Below are positions 15,059 to 21,367 of a stretch of 21,367 nt of DNA, one piece after another. Location: positions 1 to 21,367 of the forward strand of contig CAZZIZ010000036.1 in the NCBI GenBank assembly GCA_964654535.1. Direction: 5' to 3'. Each line of letters starts with the position of its first letter. Within the stretch, counting starts at the first letter, position 1. A model generated the notes under the pieces. It saw only the letters and a list, made by a program, of their open reading frames with translations. It searched no databases and was not told where the DNA came from. This DNA comes from CAZZIZ01 sp964654535 (lineage in GTDB: Bacteria; Bacteroidota; Bacteroidia; Chitinophagales; UBA2359). The translations under genes were made by a program, and so were the position numbers.

Positions 15059-15697
15059 TTAGAAATTTCCGATACGTTCATCATACAAGGCTTTGCTCTC
15101 GACGATGGACTTGTTTAGCTCGTCCATTATGCCGCCCACCTTTGATTCTATGCTTGCAAGGCCGCTGTTGTACTGATCGATTTGCCCGAGTGCAACCGCG
15201 ACTTCCAGGGCCTTTATAACGTCTACAGCGTCCGTATGGACCGAGCGGAGCTTGCTTACTGCCACCTCAGTACGCGCTAAGTTTTTTTCGTAGTCCGTTC
15301 TGATTTTGTTAATCGCAGTGCTCAGTTGCTTTTTGGCGTTTTGGTCGTTCAACGAATTAGTTTGATCCGTCATCGCGTCAAACAAGTTTTTCGCGTTGCG
15401 CTGCAGCGTTTCGTAGTCTTTATAAAGAGATTCAACCTGGCGGTTTACTTTGTTCCAGTCGCCGTAGACCTTGTTAAACTCCTTGTCTACATCGCTGGCT
15501 TCAGCTATAGCCTTTTCTAAACCGCTTAGTTCCACCACGCCCTTTTCAATTCTGGCGTTAGTTTTAACCTTTTGCTTTTCGAAAGCATCAATTTGCTCCT
15601 TAAAAGCCTTTTTGTATTTCGGTAGTTTTTCCGGACTGCGTTGGCAAGCGCTAAAGACGAGCATCAAAACAACCAGTAGTAAAGTCCCTTTTTTCAT
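15059..15697 (-). CDS. Coiled-coil lipoprotein of unknown function
   Basis: A 212-aa lipoprotein: signal sequence with lipobox VFSAC (acylated Cys18), followed by an almost wholly helical, charged protein with heptad-like repeats (for example EKQKVKTNARIEKGVVELSG, VNRQVESLYKDYETLQRNAK) and no further cysteines. It is probably anchored in the outer or inner membrane facing the periplasm and could act as a spacer or peptidoglycan/envelope-associated protein; it vaguely resembles YkyA-type cell-wall lipoproteins, but I cannot confirm a family. It stands alone, with a TATATTCG promoter-like box 16 bases upstream. Confidence 0.82.
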   Translation of the reverse strand: MKKGTLLLVVLMLVFSACQRSPEKLPKYKKAFKEQIDAFEKQKVKTNARIEKGVVELSGLEKAIAEASDVDKEFNKVYGDWNKVNRQVESLYKDYETLQRNAKNLFDAMTDQTNSLNDQNAKKQLSTAINKIRTDYEKNLARTEVAVSKLRSVHTDAVDVIKALEVAVALGQIDQYNSGLASIESKVGGIMDELNKSIVESKALYDERIGNF

Positions 15698-15712
15698 TCC
15701 ATTAGTTTGACA

Positions 15713-15720
15713 CGAATATA
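15713..15720 (-). promoter_or_regulatory. -7-like element TATATTCG before the coiled-coil lipoprotein
   Basis: On the minus strand TATATTCG differs from TAnnTTTG at one position and ends 15 bases before the ATG at 15697, a short leader as is usual in this phylum. No convincing -33 element was seen. Confidence 0.35.
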
Positions 15721-15801
15721 AGGTCTCAGTAAGAGAAAAAGTTCATTAAGTGGAGGTCTTTCGGGGCCCTTTAGATGCTGATACTCATTGTATGGGGGAG
15801 T

Positions 15802-15848
15802 GGGCATTTGAAATGCCCAAGTAAATTAAGCACTCGTCTGGAGACGAG
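15802..15848. repeat. Twin REP-like hairpins
   Basis: Two perfect small palindromes stand 14 bases apart: GGGCATTT-G-AAATGCCC (15802-15818) and CTCGTCT-GG-AGACGAG (15833-15848). Paired hairpins with 7-8 bp stems in an intergenic space resemble the REP sequences mobilised by REP-associated tyrosine transposases (IS200/IS605 relatives). No such transposase gene is in the window. They lie 45 bases upstream of the larger dispersed repeat copy A and may be part of the same composite element. Confidence 0.5.
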
Positions 15849-15892
15849 CGCAAGTGGTAAAAAAAGAATCCGCGTGAGGGATAGAGGGGTTT

Positions 15893-16022
15893 GTCTGAGC
15901 TCCTGTTGTAAAAAACAAGAAAAGCGCTCAGCTCCCTAGAGCTGGATGCGCTTTTTGTTTTTTACAGAACAGAGCGAGCCCCGAAAGCCCGACGGCTTTG
16001 CGCAGCAAGAAGCCGGCACGCC
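15893..16022 (+). repeat. Dispersed two-hairpin repeat, copy A
   Basis: Starts with GTCTGAGCTCCTGTTGT (15893-15909), then a long hairpin (15908-15965; arms GTAAAAAACAAGAAAAGCGC and GCGCTTTTTGTTTTTTAC with an inner AGCTC/GAGCT pair), then a 27-base conserved block (15966-15992, from AGAACAGAGCG to AAAGCCCGA), a second hairpin (CGGCTT...AAGCCG, 15993-16015) and the end box GGCACGCC (16015-16022). Copy B at 21214-21352 has the same conserved boxes in the same order on the other strand, while both hairpins differ in sequence but keep their pairing. No coding potential. Confidence 0.8.
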
Positions 16023-16097
16023 CTTATCAATTGCTAAATGAAAGGTGTATAAAGAAATCTCGTCGTCTATCGACAAGAAAGTGAATCGTAATAAGGA

Positions 16098-16682
16098 CTA
16101 GTTAAAAATGGGATCCGTTGGAAAGTTGGCCATTACTTTGAAATTGCCACCCAAATCTTCGAGCACGTACTTCCAGAGTAGGTCTGGGTTCATTTCGAAA
16201 ACAATTGGAATAGAACTATCGGTTATGATCCAAGAGTCGTCTTTAATCTCTTGTTCCAATTGTCCGACATCCCAGCCAGAGTAACCGAGGAAAAAACGTA
16301 TTTCGTCTTCGCGAATTTCTCCAGTTGAAATCATCTCTTTGAGCAACTCAAAATCGCCGCTCCAATAAATGCCTTCCATAATGGTTCCGCAGTCCTCGAA
16401 GAGGTCTTTGCGTTTGTGCACGAAATGCAAGGTGTCCTGTTGCACCGGTCCACCAAAAAATAATGGCGTGTCGAAATTATGCAGATTGGGGACTGCATCT
16501 GTTAACGTGAGATTCAATTCTTTGTTTAGGACAAGTCCAAAAGTTCCAACTTCGTTGTCGTGCTCACAGATGAGTACAACGGATCGGTTGAAGTTTTGGT
16601 CGCCCATGAATGGCTCAGATATCAGAAGCTTTCCCGCAGCAGGTTTATCACCTGTCTGGTAATTGAGGTTGAAATCTTCCAT
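16098..16682 (-). CDS. YqgE/AlgH family protein
   Basis: A 194-aa protein of the YqgE/AlgH family (DUF179). Family hallmarks: PAAGKLLISEPFMGDQNFNRSVVLICEH (14-41), GTFGLVLNK (47-55), LFFGGPVQQDTLHFVH (74-89) and RFFLGYSGWDVGQLEQEI (129-146). No signal peptide, so cytoplasmic. The biochemical role is unresolved; in Pseudomonas AlgH was linked to alginate regulation, and structures show a conserved single-domain fold. It is the third gene of a group with the T9SS plug protein; the gap is 89 bases and holds a perfect 7-bp palindrome (AAACCAA-GT-TTGGTTT, 16723-16738), so it may have its own expression control. Confidence 0.95.
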   Translation of the reverse strand: MEDFNLNYQTGDKPAAGKLLISEPFMGDQNFNRSVVLICEHDNEVGTFGLVLNKELNLTLTDAVPNLHNFDTPLFFGGPVQQDTLHFVHKRKDLFEDCGTIMEGIYWSGDFELLKEMISTGEIREDEIRFFLGYSGWDVGQLEQEIKDDSWIITDSSIPIVFEMNPDLLWKYVLEDLGGNFKVMANFPTDPIFN

Positions 16683-16771
16683 GGTGTGGTTTCATTTGCT
16701 TATTAAGGGTCATTCCAATAATAAACCAAGTTTGGTTTGGGCGGAAGATGTCTAGCGTGAGAGAGGGTGCA

Positions 16772-18166
16772 TTAGTTGCCCGAATTGATCTGCTGGATGG
16801 CCACAAGGCGGTCAAAACGTCCGTTGAATGGGCTATAGTAGACAAGTACGATATAGTCATTCTCTGTCTGCCAAAAATTGCCCTCAAGGGTCGAATCGTC
16901 TAGCTTTTGGGCTCCATCGGCTTGAATTACGTACTGATAATTGTACAGTCCTTGCTTCAACAATCGCTGGCATTCGTACCTGCCATTTTTTCTGTTGTAG
17001 GACATTTGGTTTTCTTTTTGAATATTCCAATCTGTGAAAGCTCCGAATAGATAAACGTTTCCGTTGGTGACTTGGCTTTCTGTTTTTAAACTAAAGTTGA
17101 CGCGAATATAATCGGGTTCGGCAGATTCGAATAACTTATGCACTTTGAAGATGTAAAAGTTGCCATTTAAGTCTCTTTTAAAACTGTAAGGTTGAAAGGC
17201 ACTAACAACATCTTCTTCTACATATGCTATTGGACCCGATTCGTCTTGAGCAATTCTATCTATACGGTCACCCGCCCTGGTCATGTCTCGCGTATCGAAG
17301 TAGCGAAATTCTTTGCCCGCTTTAAATAAATCTTGATCGCGCAGTCGGAAACGTAAAAAATCGTTGCCCACAAAGAAGGGACGTATGTCTTGCACCGCAT
17401 TGTCCCAACGACCGTTTTGCAATACCGTAACTTTTACTTCTTGCATAGCGTTGCTGATAAACTGATCGCCCAGTCCTACTCGGAAATCTAAGTTTTGAAA
17501 TCCTCTTTGGTAACGGTTGATACTCGGGCGAACGAAACGAGATTGTATTTCCCAATTGTTTTCGTAAATCATAAAACGTCGGGTCAGCACCACGCTCTCT
17601 TCATCGCCTTCTTGGTAAACAATTAAAATGTAGTTGCCCGATTTTGTAAATCGCGTAACTGGATTTGGCAAAGTGAGCCAATAGCTGGTGTACTCCTGTG
17701 AAGTCGTACTGGAGTATTCGTAATTGTCCATATCGCCCTCAGTAAATCCGTCTATGTATTCGAAGGCGCTCACGTCGCTGGGTTCCCAGTTGCTGTTGCA
17801 ATGCAAGACTTTATAACTGTAATCTATGTCATTAGTATCTAGTTCGTCGAAAGTGAGCTGCAAAGTTTCGTTAGAAAATAATGGAAGGATGGGGTAGGAG
17901 TTACTGGTACCGGTTACTTTGAACTGGACGGTCTCAATAGAGTTTTTAAAAACCCGATCGGTATAGAAATAATTTTGAGGTACGAAACTGTAATCGGGAT
18001 CTTCGGTGAATACGTAGTCTTCTTCTGCGGCTTCTTCATTGGAAGGTTCTGTTTCGGAAAGTTCTGGGCTTTCTTTTTCGCTGGTCTGAGTGCTTTCTAA
18101 AATTCTAGGGCTGCAAGCGACTAAGAAAAACAAGCCGCAGATAAAAAGGAATACCGTTTTTTTCAT
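16772..18166 (-). CDS. Type IX secretion system plug lipoprotein (DUF5103)
   Basis: A 464-aa lipoprotein (lipobox FLVAC, Cys18) with an acidic linker (about 25-50) and the DUF5103 family body: YFYTDRVFKNSIETVQF, YSYKVLHCNSNWEPSDVSAFEYIDGF, RFVRPSINRYQRGFQNLDF, PYSFKRDLNGNFYIF and a C-terminal AMPK-type beta-sandwich stretch (NGNVYLFGAFTDWNIQKENQ ... YECQRLLKQGLYNYQYVI). In Flavobacterium johnsoniae the homologous Plug protein closes the periplasmic end of the SprA translocon when no substrate is passing. Its presence implies that this genome has a working T9SS, consistent with the type A and type B sorting domains nearby. The ATG lies three bases after the stop of the upstream lipoprotein gene, so they share an operon. 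Confidence 0.9.
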   Translation of the reverse strand: MKKTVFLFICGLFFLVACSPRILESTQTSEKESPELSETEPSNEEAAEEDYVFTEDPDYSFVPQNYFYTDRVFKNSIETVQFKVTGTSNSYPILPLFSNETLQLTFDELDTNDIDYSYKVLHCNSNWEPSDVSAFEYIDGFTEGDMDNYEYSSTTSQEYTSYWLTLPNPVTRFTKSGNYILIVYQEGDEESVVLTRRFMIYENNWEIQSRFVRPSINRYQRGFQNLDFRVGLGDQFISNAMQEVKVTVLQNGRWDNAVQDIRPFFVGNDFLRFRLRDQDLFKAGKEFRYFDTRDMTRAGDRIDRIAQDESGPIAYVEEDVVSAFQPYSFKRDLNGNFYIFKVHKLFESAEPDYIRVNFSLKTESQVTNGNVYLFGAFTDWNIQKENQMSYNRKNGRYECQRLLKQGLYNYQYVIQADGAQKLDDSTLEGNFWQTENDYIVLVYYSPFNGRFDRLVAIQQINSGN

Positions 18167-18169
18167 GGC

Positions 18170-18679
18170 TTACTCGGGGAAGCAGTCGAGGGTAAGCACT
18201 GGAGACATTGCTGCGTTGCTTACATTTCCCGCGCGGTCGACTAACCTAACTATGAATTGTACTTCGTCAGTAAGGGGAAGATCTTCATCTTCAAAACAAA
18301 TGATACCACCGTTGGTTCCGCAACAACAACATGGGTTGGTCGTTACGCGAAAGGTGCCTTGAACAGAACCTTGCGCTCCTGTAATTTCTATACCGGTCAA
18401 ATTGAACGTATCTATTTCTCCAGTACGGATATCTTCGAGAGAAACGAATGGAATAGGTTCTCCTTCTACTGAACCTAAATCGGAATCCCCATCTTCAAAC
18501 TCAACGAATACTATAAGGCTATCAAAGGTCTCTGGAGTAAATACTCCTGGAGCAATAGAGGTATTGAAACTTACGCTGAGAATGTTTGGCGTTGTAGGCA
18601 AATCAGGTGCTGATACACATCCGAAAAGAATAATGCACAAAGAACCAATGAGGAATAGAAAAAGATTAAAGGGTTTCAT
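18170..18679 (-). CDS. Lipoprotein with a CCCC cluster, upstream of the T9SS plug gene
   Basis: A 169-aa lipoprotein (lipobox LFGC, Cys21). The mature part looks like a single beta-sandwich of about 145 residues, with VFVEFEDGDSDLGS (57-70) resembling a cadherin- or Ig-like calcium-binding strand, and a C-terminal strand VQFIVRLVDRAGNVSNAAMSP. Four adjacent cysteines (NPCCCCGTNGG, 117-120), plus Cys128 and Cys166, form an unusual cluster. No named family recognised. The stop codon is three bases from the ATG of the T9SS plug gene, so the two are almost certainly co-transcribed; a role in T9SS or envelope assembly is inference from that spacing alone. Confidence 0.85.
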   Translation of the reverse strand: MKPFNLFLFLIGSLCIILFGCVSAPDLPTTPNILSVSFNTSIAPGVFTPETFDSLIVFVEFEDGDSDLGSVEGEPIPFVSLEDIRTGEIDTFNLTGIEITGAQGSVQGTFRVTTNPCCCCGTNGGIICFEDEDLPLTDEVQFIVRLVDRAGNVSNAAMSPVLTLDCFPE

Positions 18680-18738
18680 CTAAACAATGAACTGGATTAG
18701 GGAAATTATATTATCATTCGGACTTAAAAATAGTCGAA

Positions 18739-19719
18739 TTGCTCTATAAGAACCTGAAAAAGCGCCTCTTTGAGTTGGAGGAGCCAAATTTTGAAGCTTT
18801 TGCCTTGGATGTTTTTCGTTTCCAAGCAGCAAACAATACTGTTTATGGGCGATATGTCGACTTAATGGGCAAGCAGCCCGATCAAATAAACAGCCTGGAT
18901 TCGATTCCATTTTTACCCATCAGCTTTTTCAAAACCCAAGATATACGCATAGAAGGAAGCCCCGTGCTGCAAACGTTTCGTAGCAGTGGCACCACGGAGT
19001 CGGTGAGCAGCGAGCATCATTTATTGGACGAAGAAGTTTATCAGAAGAGCATTTTGAATGGCTTTGAAAAGCGCTACGGTTCCATAAAAGACTTTCGCAT
19101 TTTGGCTTTACTGCCGAGCTATTTGGAGCGTGAGGATTCTTCTCTGGTTTATATGTTCCGCTACTTGATGGAGCAATCCAATCACGCGGACAATGGATTT
19201 TATTTGAGCCATACCGATGACTTAAAAGAAAAGTTGACCGCTAAGTCTAGTGCAAAAACACTGCTAGTCGGAGTAACTTTTGCGCTCTTAAATTTTGCAG
19301 AAGACTCACCAATGAATCTGCAAGGTAGCATAGTTATGGAAACTGGCGGAATGAAAGGCAGACGCGAAGAGCTTACCAGAGCTGAGGTACATACGCGATT
19401 GCAAAAAGCATTTCAGGTAGCGGAAATTCATAGCGAATATGGTATGACCGAAATGTTCAGTCAAGCCTACATAGTGCAAAACGAAGTATTCGAATGCTCG
19501 CCTTGGATGAGGGTGCGTTTCCGTGATTTATACGATCCGCTTGCTTATGTGGCGGAAGGAAAAAGTGGAGGAATGAATATTGTTGATTTGGCCAACTTAA
19601 GTACTTGCAGTTTTATCGCCACGGACGATTTAGGCAAAAGCCTAGGGCAGAATAAATTTCAAGTACTGGGAAGAATAGACAACAGCGATTTACGTGGTTG
19701 CAACCTAATGGTAGAATAG
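18739..19719 (+). CDS. LuxE/PaaK-like acyl-protein ligase
   Basis: A 326-aa protein of the LuxE/acyl-protein synthetase family within the adenylate-forming (ANL) superfamily. Visible motifs: IPFLPISFFKTQDI (56-69), the phosphate-binding loop FRSSGTTES (80-88), IVMETGGMKGRREELTR (198-214), HSEYGMTEMFSQAY (231-244) and ATDDLGK (294-300) with GRIDNSDLRGCN near the end. It activates a carboxylic acid, probably a fatty acid, as an acyl-adenylate and passes it to a protein or carrier. No luxC/luxD or luciferase genes are nearby, so bioluminescence is not implied; Bacteroidota often carry this gene alone. The only initiation codon after the upstream stop is TTG at 18739. It is divergent from the lipoprotein-plug operon. 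Confidence 0.88.
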   Translation: MLYKNLKKRLFELEEPNFEAFALDVFRFQAANNTVYGRYVDLMGKQPDQINSLDSIPFLPISFFKTQDIRIEGSPVLQTFRSSGTTESVSSEHHLLDEEVYQKSILNGFEKRYGSIKDFRILALLPSYLEREDSSLVYMFRYLMEQSNHADNGFYLSHTDDLKEKLTAKSSAKTLLVGVTFALLNFAEDSPMNLQGSIVMETGGMKGRREELTRAEVHTRLQKAFQVAEIHSEYGMTEMFSQAYIVQNEVFECSPWMRVRFRDLYDPLAYVAEGKSGGMNIVDLANLSTCSFIATDDLGKSLGQNKFQVLGRIDNSDLRGCNLMVE

Positions 19720-19721
19720 GG

Positions 19722-20825
19722 CTAGTCTAAGTTTCCGTAATTGCACAAGTCCTTCAATTCGTAAGAAGCCTGCTTAACATTACGCTTATACGCTTCTATA
19801 AAATCGTCGCAAGCCTGCGTCAGTTCACGGTTTTTAGAGAATGCCAATCCACGGTAATAGTAGCTCAAACCATCTTCCGGTGTCAAGTCGAGGGTGTAAG
19901 TAAAGTCCATTATCGCTTGATCATTGTGGCCCATTAGCGAATTGGCAACTCCGCGACCACGATAGGCTGGAGTAAAAAAGGAGTTCATTTCTATGACCGT
20001 ATTGTAGTCGGCAACCGAATTCTCGTATTCTTTGAGCATAGTTTTCGCCGCGGCACGGCCCTGATAAGCCAAGAGATAATCCGCCTGGTTTTCAATAGCA
20101 ACCGAGTAATGATGCACAGCGTCTTTGAACTTGCCCAATTTGGCATAAGCCGAAGCGGCGTTATAGTTTGCAACGGCATCATCAGGAGCGATAATCAAAA
20201 CCTTCTTAAAATCCCTAATTGCTTTTCGATACTCACCGATTTCAGCGTAAGCATTAGCCCGTATTTGCAAAAGCTCTTTGCTGTTCGGATCTTTTTTCAA
20301 ACTCTTATTCAAAAGTTTGATAGCCCCTTCATAACTCTTGCCATCTATTTTTTGTAGCGCCTGACTATAGTAATACTTTACATTTTCCGCTTCGTGAAAA
20401 GTGAGCTCTTTACGAGGAGAGGTAACCACTACTTCATCGAGTTGACCTTGAAAAAGATCGTCGACGTTCATGTTTATCACTTCACCGTTTTGCTCGTAGG
20501 TATATTCATCAGATTCGCCCTCGGTCTGTTCAGTCGCCACAGCTTGCTCAGTGCTTCCTTCAAAAGTCTGCGCTTCTACTTTGTCCTCTGGGCTTTTGGT
20601 TTGCGCTTCTTCACCGTCAAGGTTCTTATACAAGAATTCATAAGGATCGTATTCGCCCTTTTTCTTCTTTTTTTTCTTCTTCTTTTTTTTCTTTTTACCA
20701 GATTGACCTGGGTTGCCATAGAAATCTAGGTCTCCACCTTGCTGCGCGCAAATAGGATTGCTAAAAAACAGTACCGCACCAATGAGCAGCGCAAGAGTAG
20801 AAAAACGAGTTAAGTAATTATGCAT
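19722..20825 (-). CDS. Exported TPR-repeat protein with polylysine tract
   Basis: A 367-aa protein. Signal peptide (1-27, ICAQ), a run of 13 lysines (44-56), a polar acidic linker to about residue 150, then about six tetratricopeptide repeats (150-350; for example YYYSQALQKIDGKSYEGAIK, LLQIRANAYAEIGEYRKAIR, AVANYNAASAYAKLGKFKDA, SYYYRGLAFSKNRELTQACD). The linker carries VNDMDVDDLF-like and VVVTSPRKEL segments. TPR arrays act as protein-binding scaffolds, here probably in the periplasm or on the surface. The gene follows the DUF721 gene on the same strand with 41 bases between them, containing an inverted repeat (TTAGCCT/AGGCTAA, 20836-20859). It converges on the LuxE-like gene with two bases between the stops. 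Confidence 0.88.
   Translation of the reverse strand: MHNYLTRFSTLALLIGAVLFFSNPICAQQGGDLDFYGNPGQSGKKKKKKKKKKKKKGEYDPYEFLYKNLDGEEAQTKSPEDKVEAQTFEGSTEQAVATEQTEGESDEYTYEQNGEVINMNVDDLFQGQLDEVVVTSPRKELTFHEAENVKYYYSQALQKIDGKSYEGAIKLLNKSLKKDPNSKELLQIRANAYAEIGEYRKAIRDFKKVLIIAPDDAVANYNAASAYAKLGKFKDAVHHYSVAIENQADYLLAYQGRAAAKTMLKEYENSVADYNTVIEMNSFFTPAYRGRGVANSLMGHNDQAIMDFTYTLDLTPEDGLSYYYRGLAFSKNRELTQACDDFIEAYKRNVKQASYELKDLCNYGNLD
20658..20696 (-). repeat. Poly-lysine codon run (AAA/AAG) within the TPR gene
   Basis: Thirteen consecutive lysine codons, a purine-only tract on the coding strand. Such tracts are prone to replication slippage and can stall ribosomes, so the number of lysines may vary between strains. 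Confidence 0.85.
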
Positions 20826-20866
20826 ATCTATAACCTTAGCCTCAGCAAATCTAGGCTAATCCTTAT

Positions 20867-21157
20867 TTATGTGAAAACCACTTCTTCAACAACCGACTTG
20901 CCTAAAGTCTCATTTATACGTTTCAGTATGGTTTCTTTAGAATAAAACAGCTGTTGCTTGAGGCTGGGTGAGCGCAATTTTACGAAAAGACGACCTTGAT
21001 TGTAGTAAACGCTTTCTGTCCGCTTGTTAACGGCATCGCCCATCAAGTCGCGCCAAGTGTCTTCCACACCCGCTCGTTCCATTCCACCGTGCCATTGTTT
21101 TTTATCAATGAGTCGGTCGAGTATAGTACGTAGGTCTTGTTCGTCTTTTGAGCGCAT
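20867..21157 (-). CDS. DUF721 / DciA-like protein
   Basis: A 96-aa protein of the DUF721 family. Recognisable are the N-terminal helix (DEQDLRTILDRLIDKKQW), the conserved VEDTWRDLMGDAVNKRTESVYYNQGRLFVKLRSPSLKQQL core (residues 31-70) with the W...G...T..L/V.V.SP..QQL pattern, and a C-terminal INETLGKSVVEEVVF. In other bacteria the related DciA loads or controls the DnaB replicative helicase; short Bacteroidota members are usually annotated only as DUF721, so a role in DNA replication is likely but unproven here. An exact TACATTTG promoter box lies just upstream. It appears to be the first gene of a two-gene unit with the TPR protein. Confidence 0.9.
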   Translation of the reverse strand: MRSKDEQDLRTILDRLIDKKQWHGGMERAGVEDTWRDLMGDAVNKRTESVYYNQGRLFVKLRSPSLKQQLFYSKETILKRINETLGKSVVEEVVFT

Positions 21158-21162
21158 TGTTG

Positions 21163-21170
21163 CAAATGTA
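21163..21170 (-). promoter_or_regulatory. Bacteroidota -7 promoter element TACATTTG before DUF721
   Basis: TACATTTG on the minus strand is an exact match to TAnnTTTG. It ends only five bases before the ATG, so the transcript would be leaderless or nearly so, unless translation begins slightly further in. No TTTG -33 box was seen at the usual spacing. Confidence 0.45.
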
Positions 21171-21213
21171 CGAAAGTGAGAAGGGTTTTTAAGGAGCTAG
21201 TTGAGGGATGTTT

Positions 21214-21352
21214 GGCGTGCCCCCATTGCTTCTGGCTGCGCCAAGCAATGGGGTCGGGCTTTCGGGGCTCGCTCTGTTCTGTTTTCTTCACGCAAAACAC
21301 CTCTAGCTCTTCGAGCTAAGTGTTTGTGTTCGAAAACAACAGGAGCTCAGAC
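21214..21352 (-). repeat. Dispersed two-hairpin repeat, copy B
   Basis: Reverse-oriented partner of copy A (15893-16022). On the plus strand: end box GGCGTGCC (21214-21221), hairpin CCCCATTGCTT/AAGCAATGGGG (21221-21253, inner GGC/GCC), conserved block (21254-21280), long hairpin (21281-21337; arms GTTTTCTTCACGCAAAACAC and GTGTTTGTGTTCGAAAAC with inner TAGCTC/GAGCTA) and ACAACAGGAGCTCAGAC (21336-21352). The conserved blocks match copy A base for base, while the stems differ in sequence yet still pair. Confidence 0.8.
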
Positions 21353-21367
21353 ACAGACCAATGAAGC

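Noticed and set aside
15893..16022. Repeat copy A considered as a CRISPR array or a plain transcription terminator.
   Set aside because: There are no regularly spaced direct repeats, and although the first hairpin has T-rich arms, the conserved boxes shared with copy B are not explained by termination.

Overview
The window looks like a piece of a draft or metagenome-assembled genome from a marine-type Bacteroidota (moderate GC; class not resolvable by eye). The evidence is a type IX secretion plug lipoprotein, proteins with T9SS type A and type B (CHU_C) C-terminal sorting domains, the phylum-typical promoter motif TAnnTTTG in place of Shine-Dalgarno sequences, and many lipoproteins. There is one 100-N assembly gap at 7810-7909.

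Layout. (1) 101-5442, minus strand: what appears to be one operon encoding a self-contained exosortase system. It starts with an 838-aa cysteine-rich secreted protein ending in an IPTTSEWG / membrane helix / RRR sorting tail. Then come a 74-aa two-helix membrane protein, an exosortase with Cys/Arg/His residues (XrtH-like), a four-helix membrane partner, and two exported thioredoxin-fold proteins. The last four genes are joined by 4-bp start/stop overlaps and end in a good intrinsic terminator. (2) 5575-5770: a palindromic intergenic repeat. (3) 5821-7809, plus: a secreted protein, a four-helix holin-like protein and a tRNA-queuosine mannosyltransferase-type glycosyltransferase that runs into the gap. 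(4) 8874-7910, minus: a Regnase-like NYN ribonuclease fused to cold-shock-like domains, also cut by the gap. (5) 9171-9776: a DUF445 membrane protein, followed by a frameshifted gene relic at 9815-10145. (6) 10239-13359: a T9SS-exported TlpA-like protein divergent from RNase R. (7) 13362-15697, minus: a T9SS type B surface protein and a coiled-coil lipoprotein. (8) 15800-16022: REP-like hairpins and copy A of a dispersed two-hairpin repeat. (9) 16098-18679, minus: a lipoprotein with a CCCC cluster, the T9SS plug protein and YqgE/AlgH. (10) 18739-19719, plus: a LuxE-like acyl-protein ligase. (11) 19722-21157, minus: a TPR protein with a 13-lysine run and a DUF721/DciA-like protein. (12) 21214-21352: copy B of the dispersed repeat, inverted.

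The main theme is export and surface attachment. Three C-terminal sorting signals (IPTL-CTERM, T9SS type A, T9SS type B) occur within 15 kb, together with a T9SS component and three exported thioredoxin-fold proteins. The strongest candidate for an under-described system is the exosortase operon, with its substrate, helper membrane proteins and coupled redox pair. The NYN/cold-shock fusion and the dispersed structured repeats come next.
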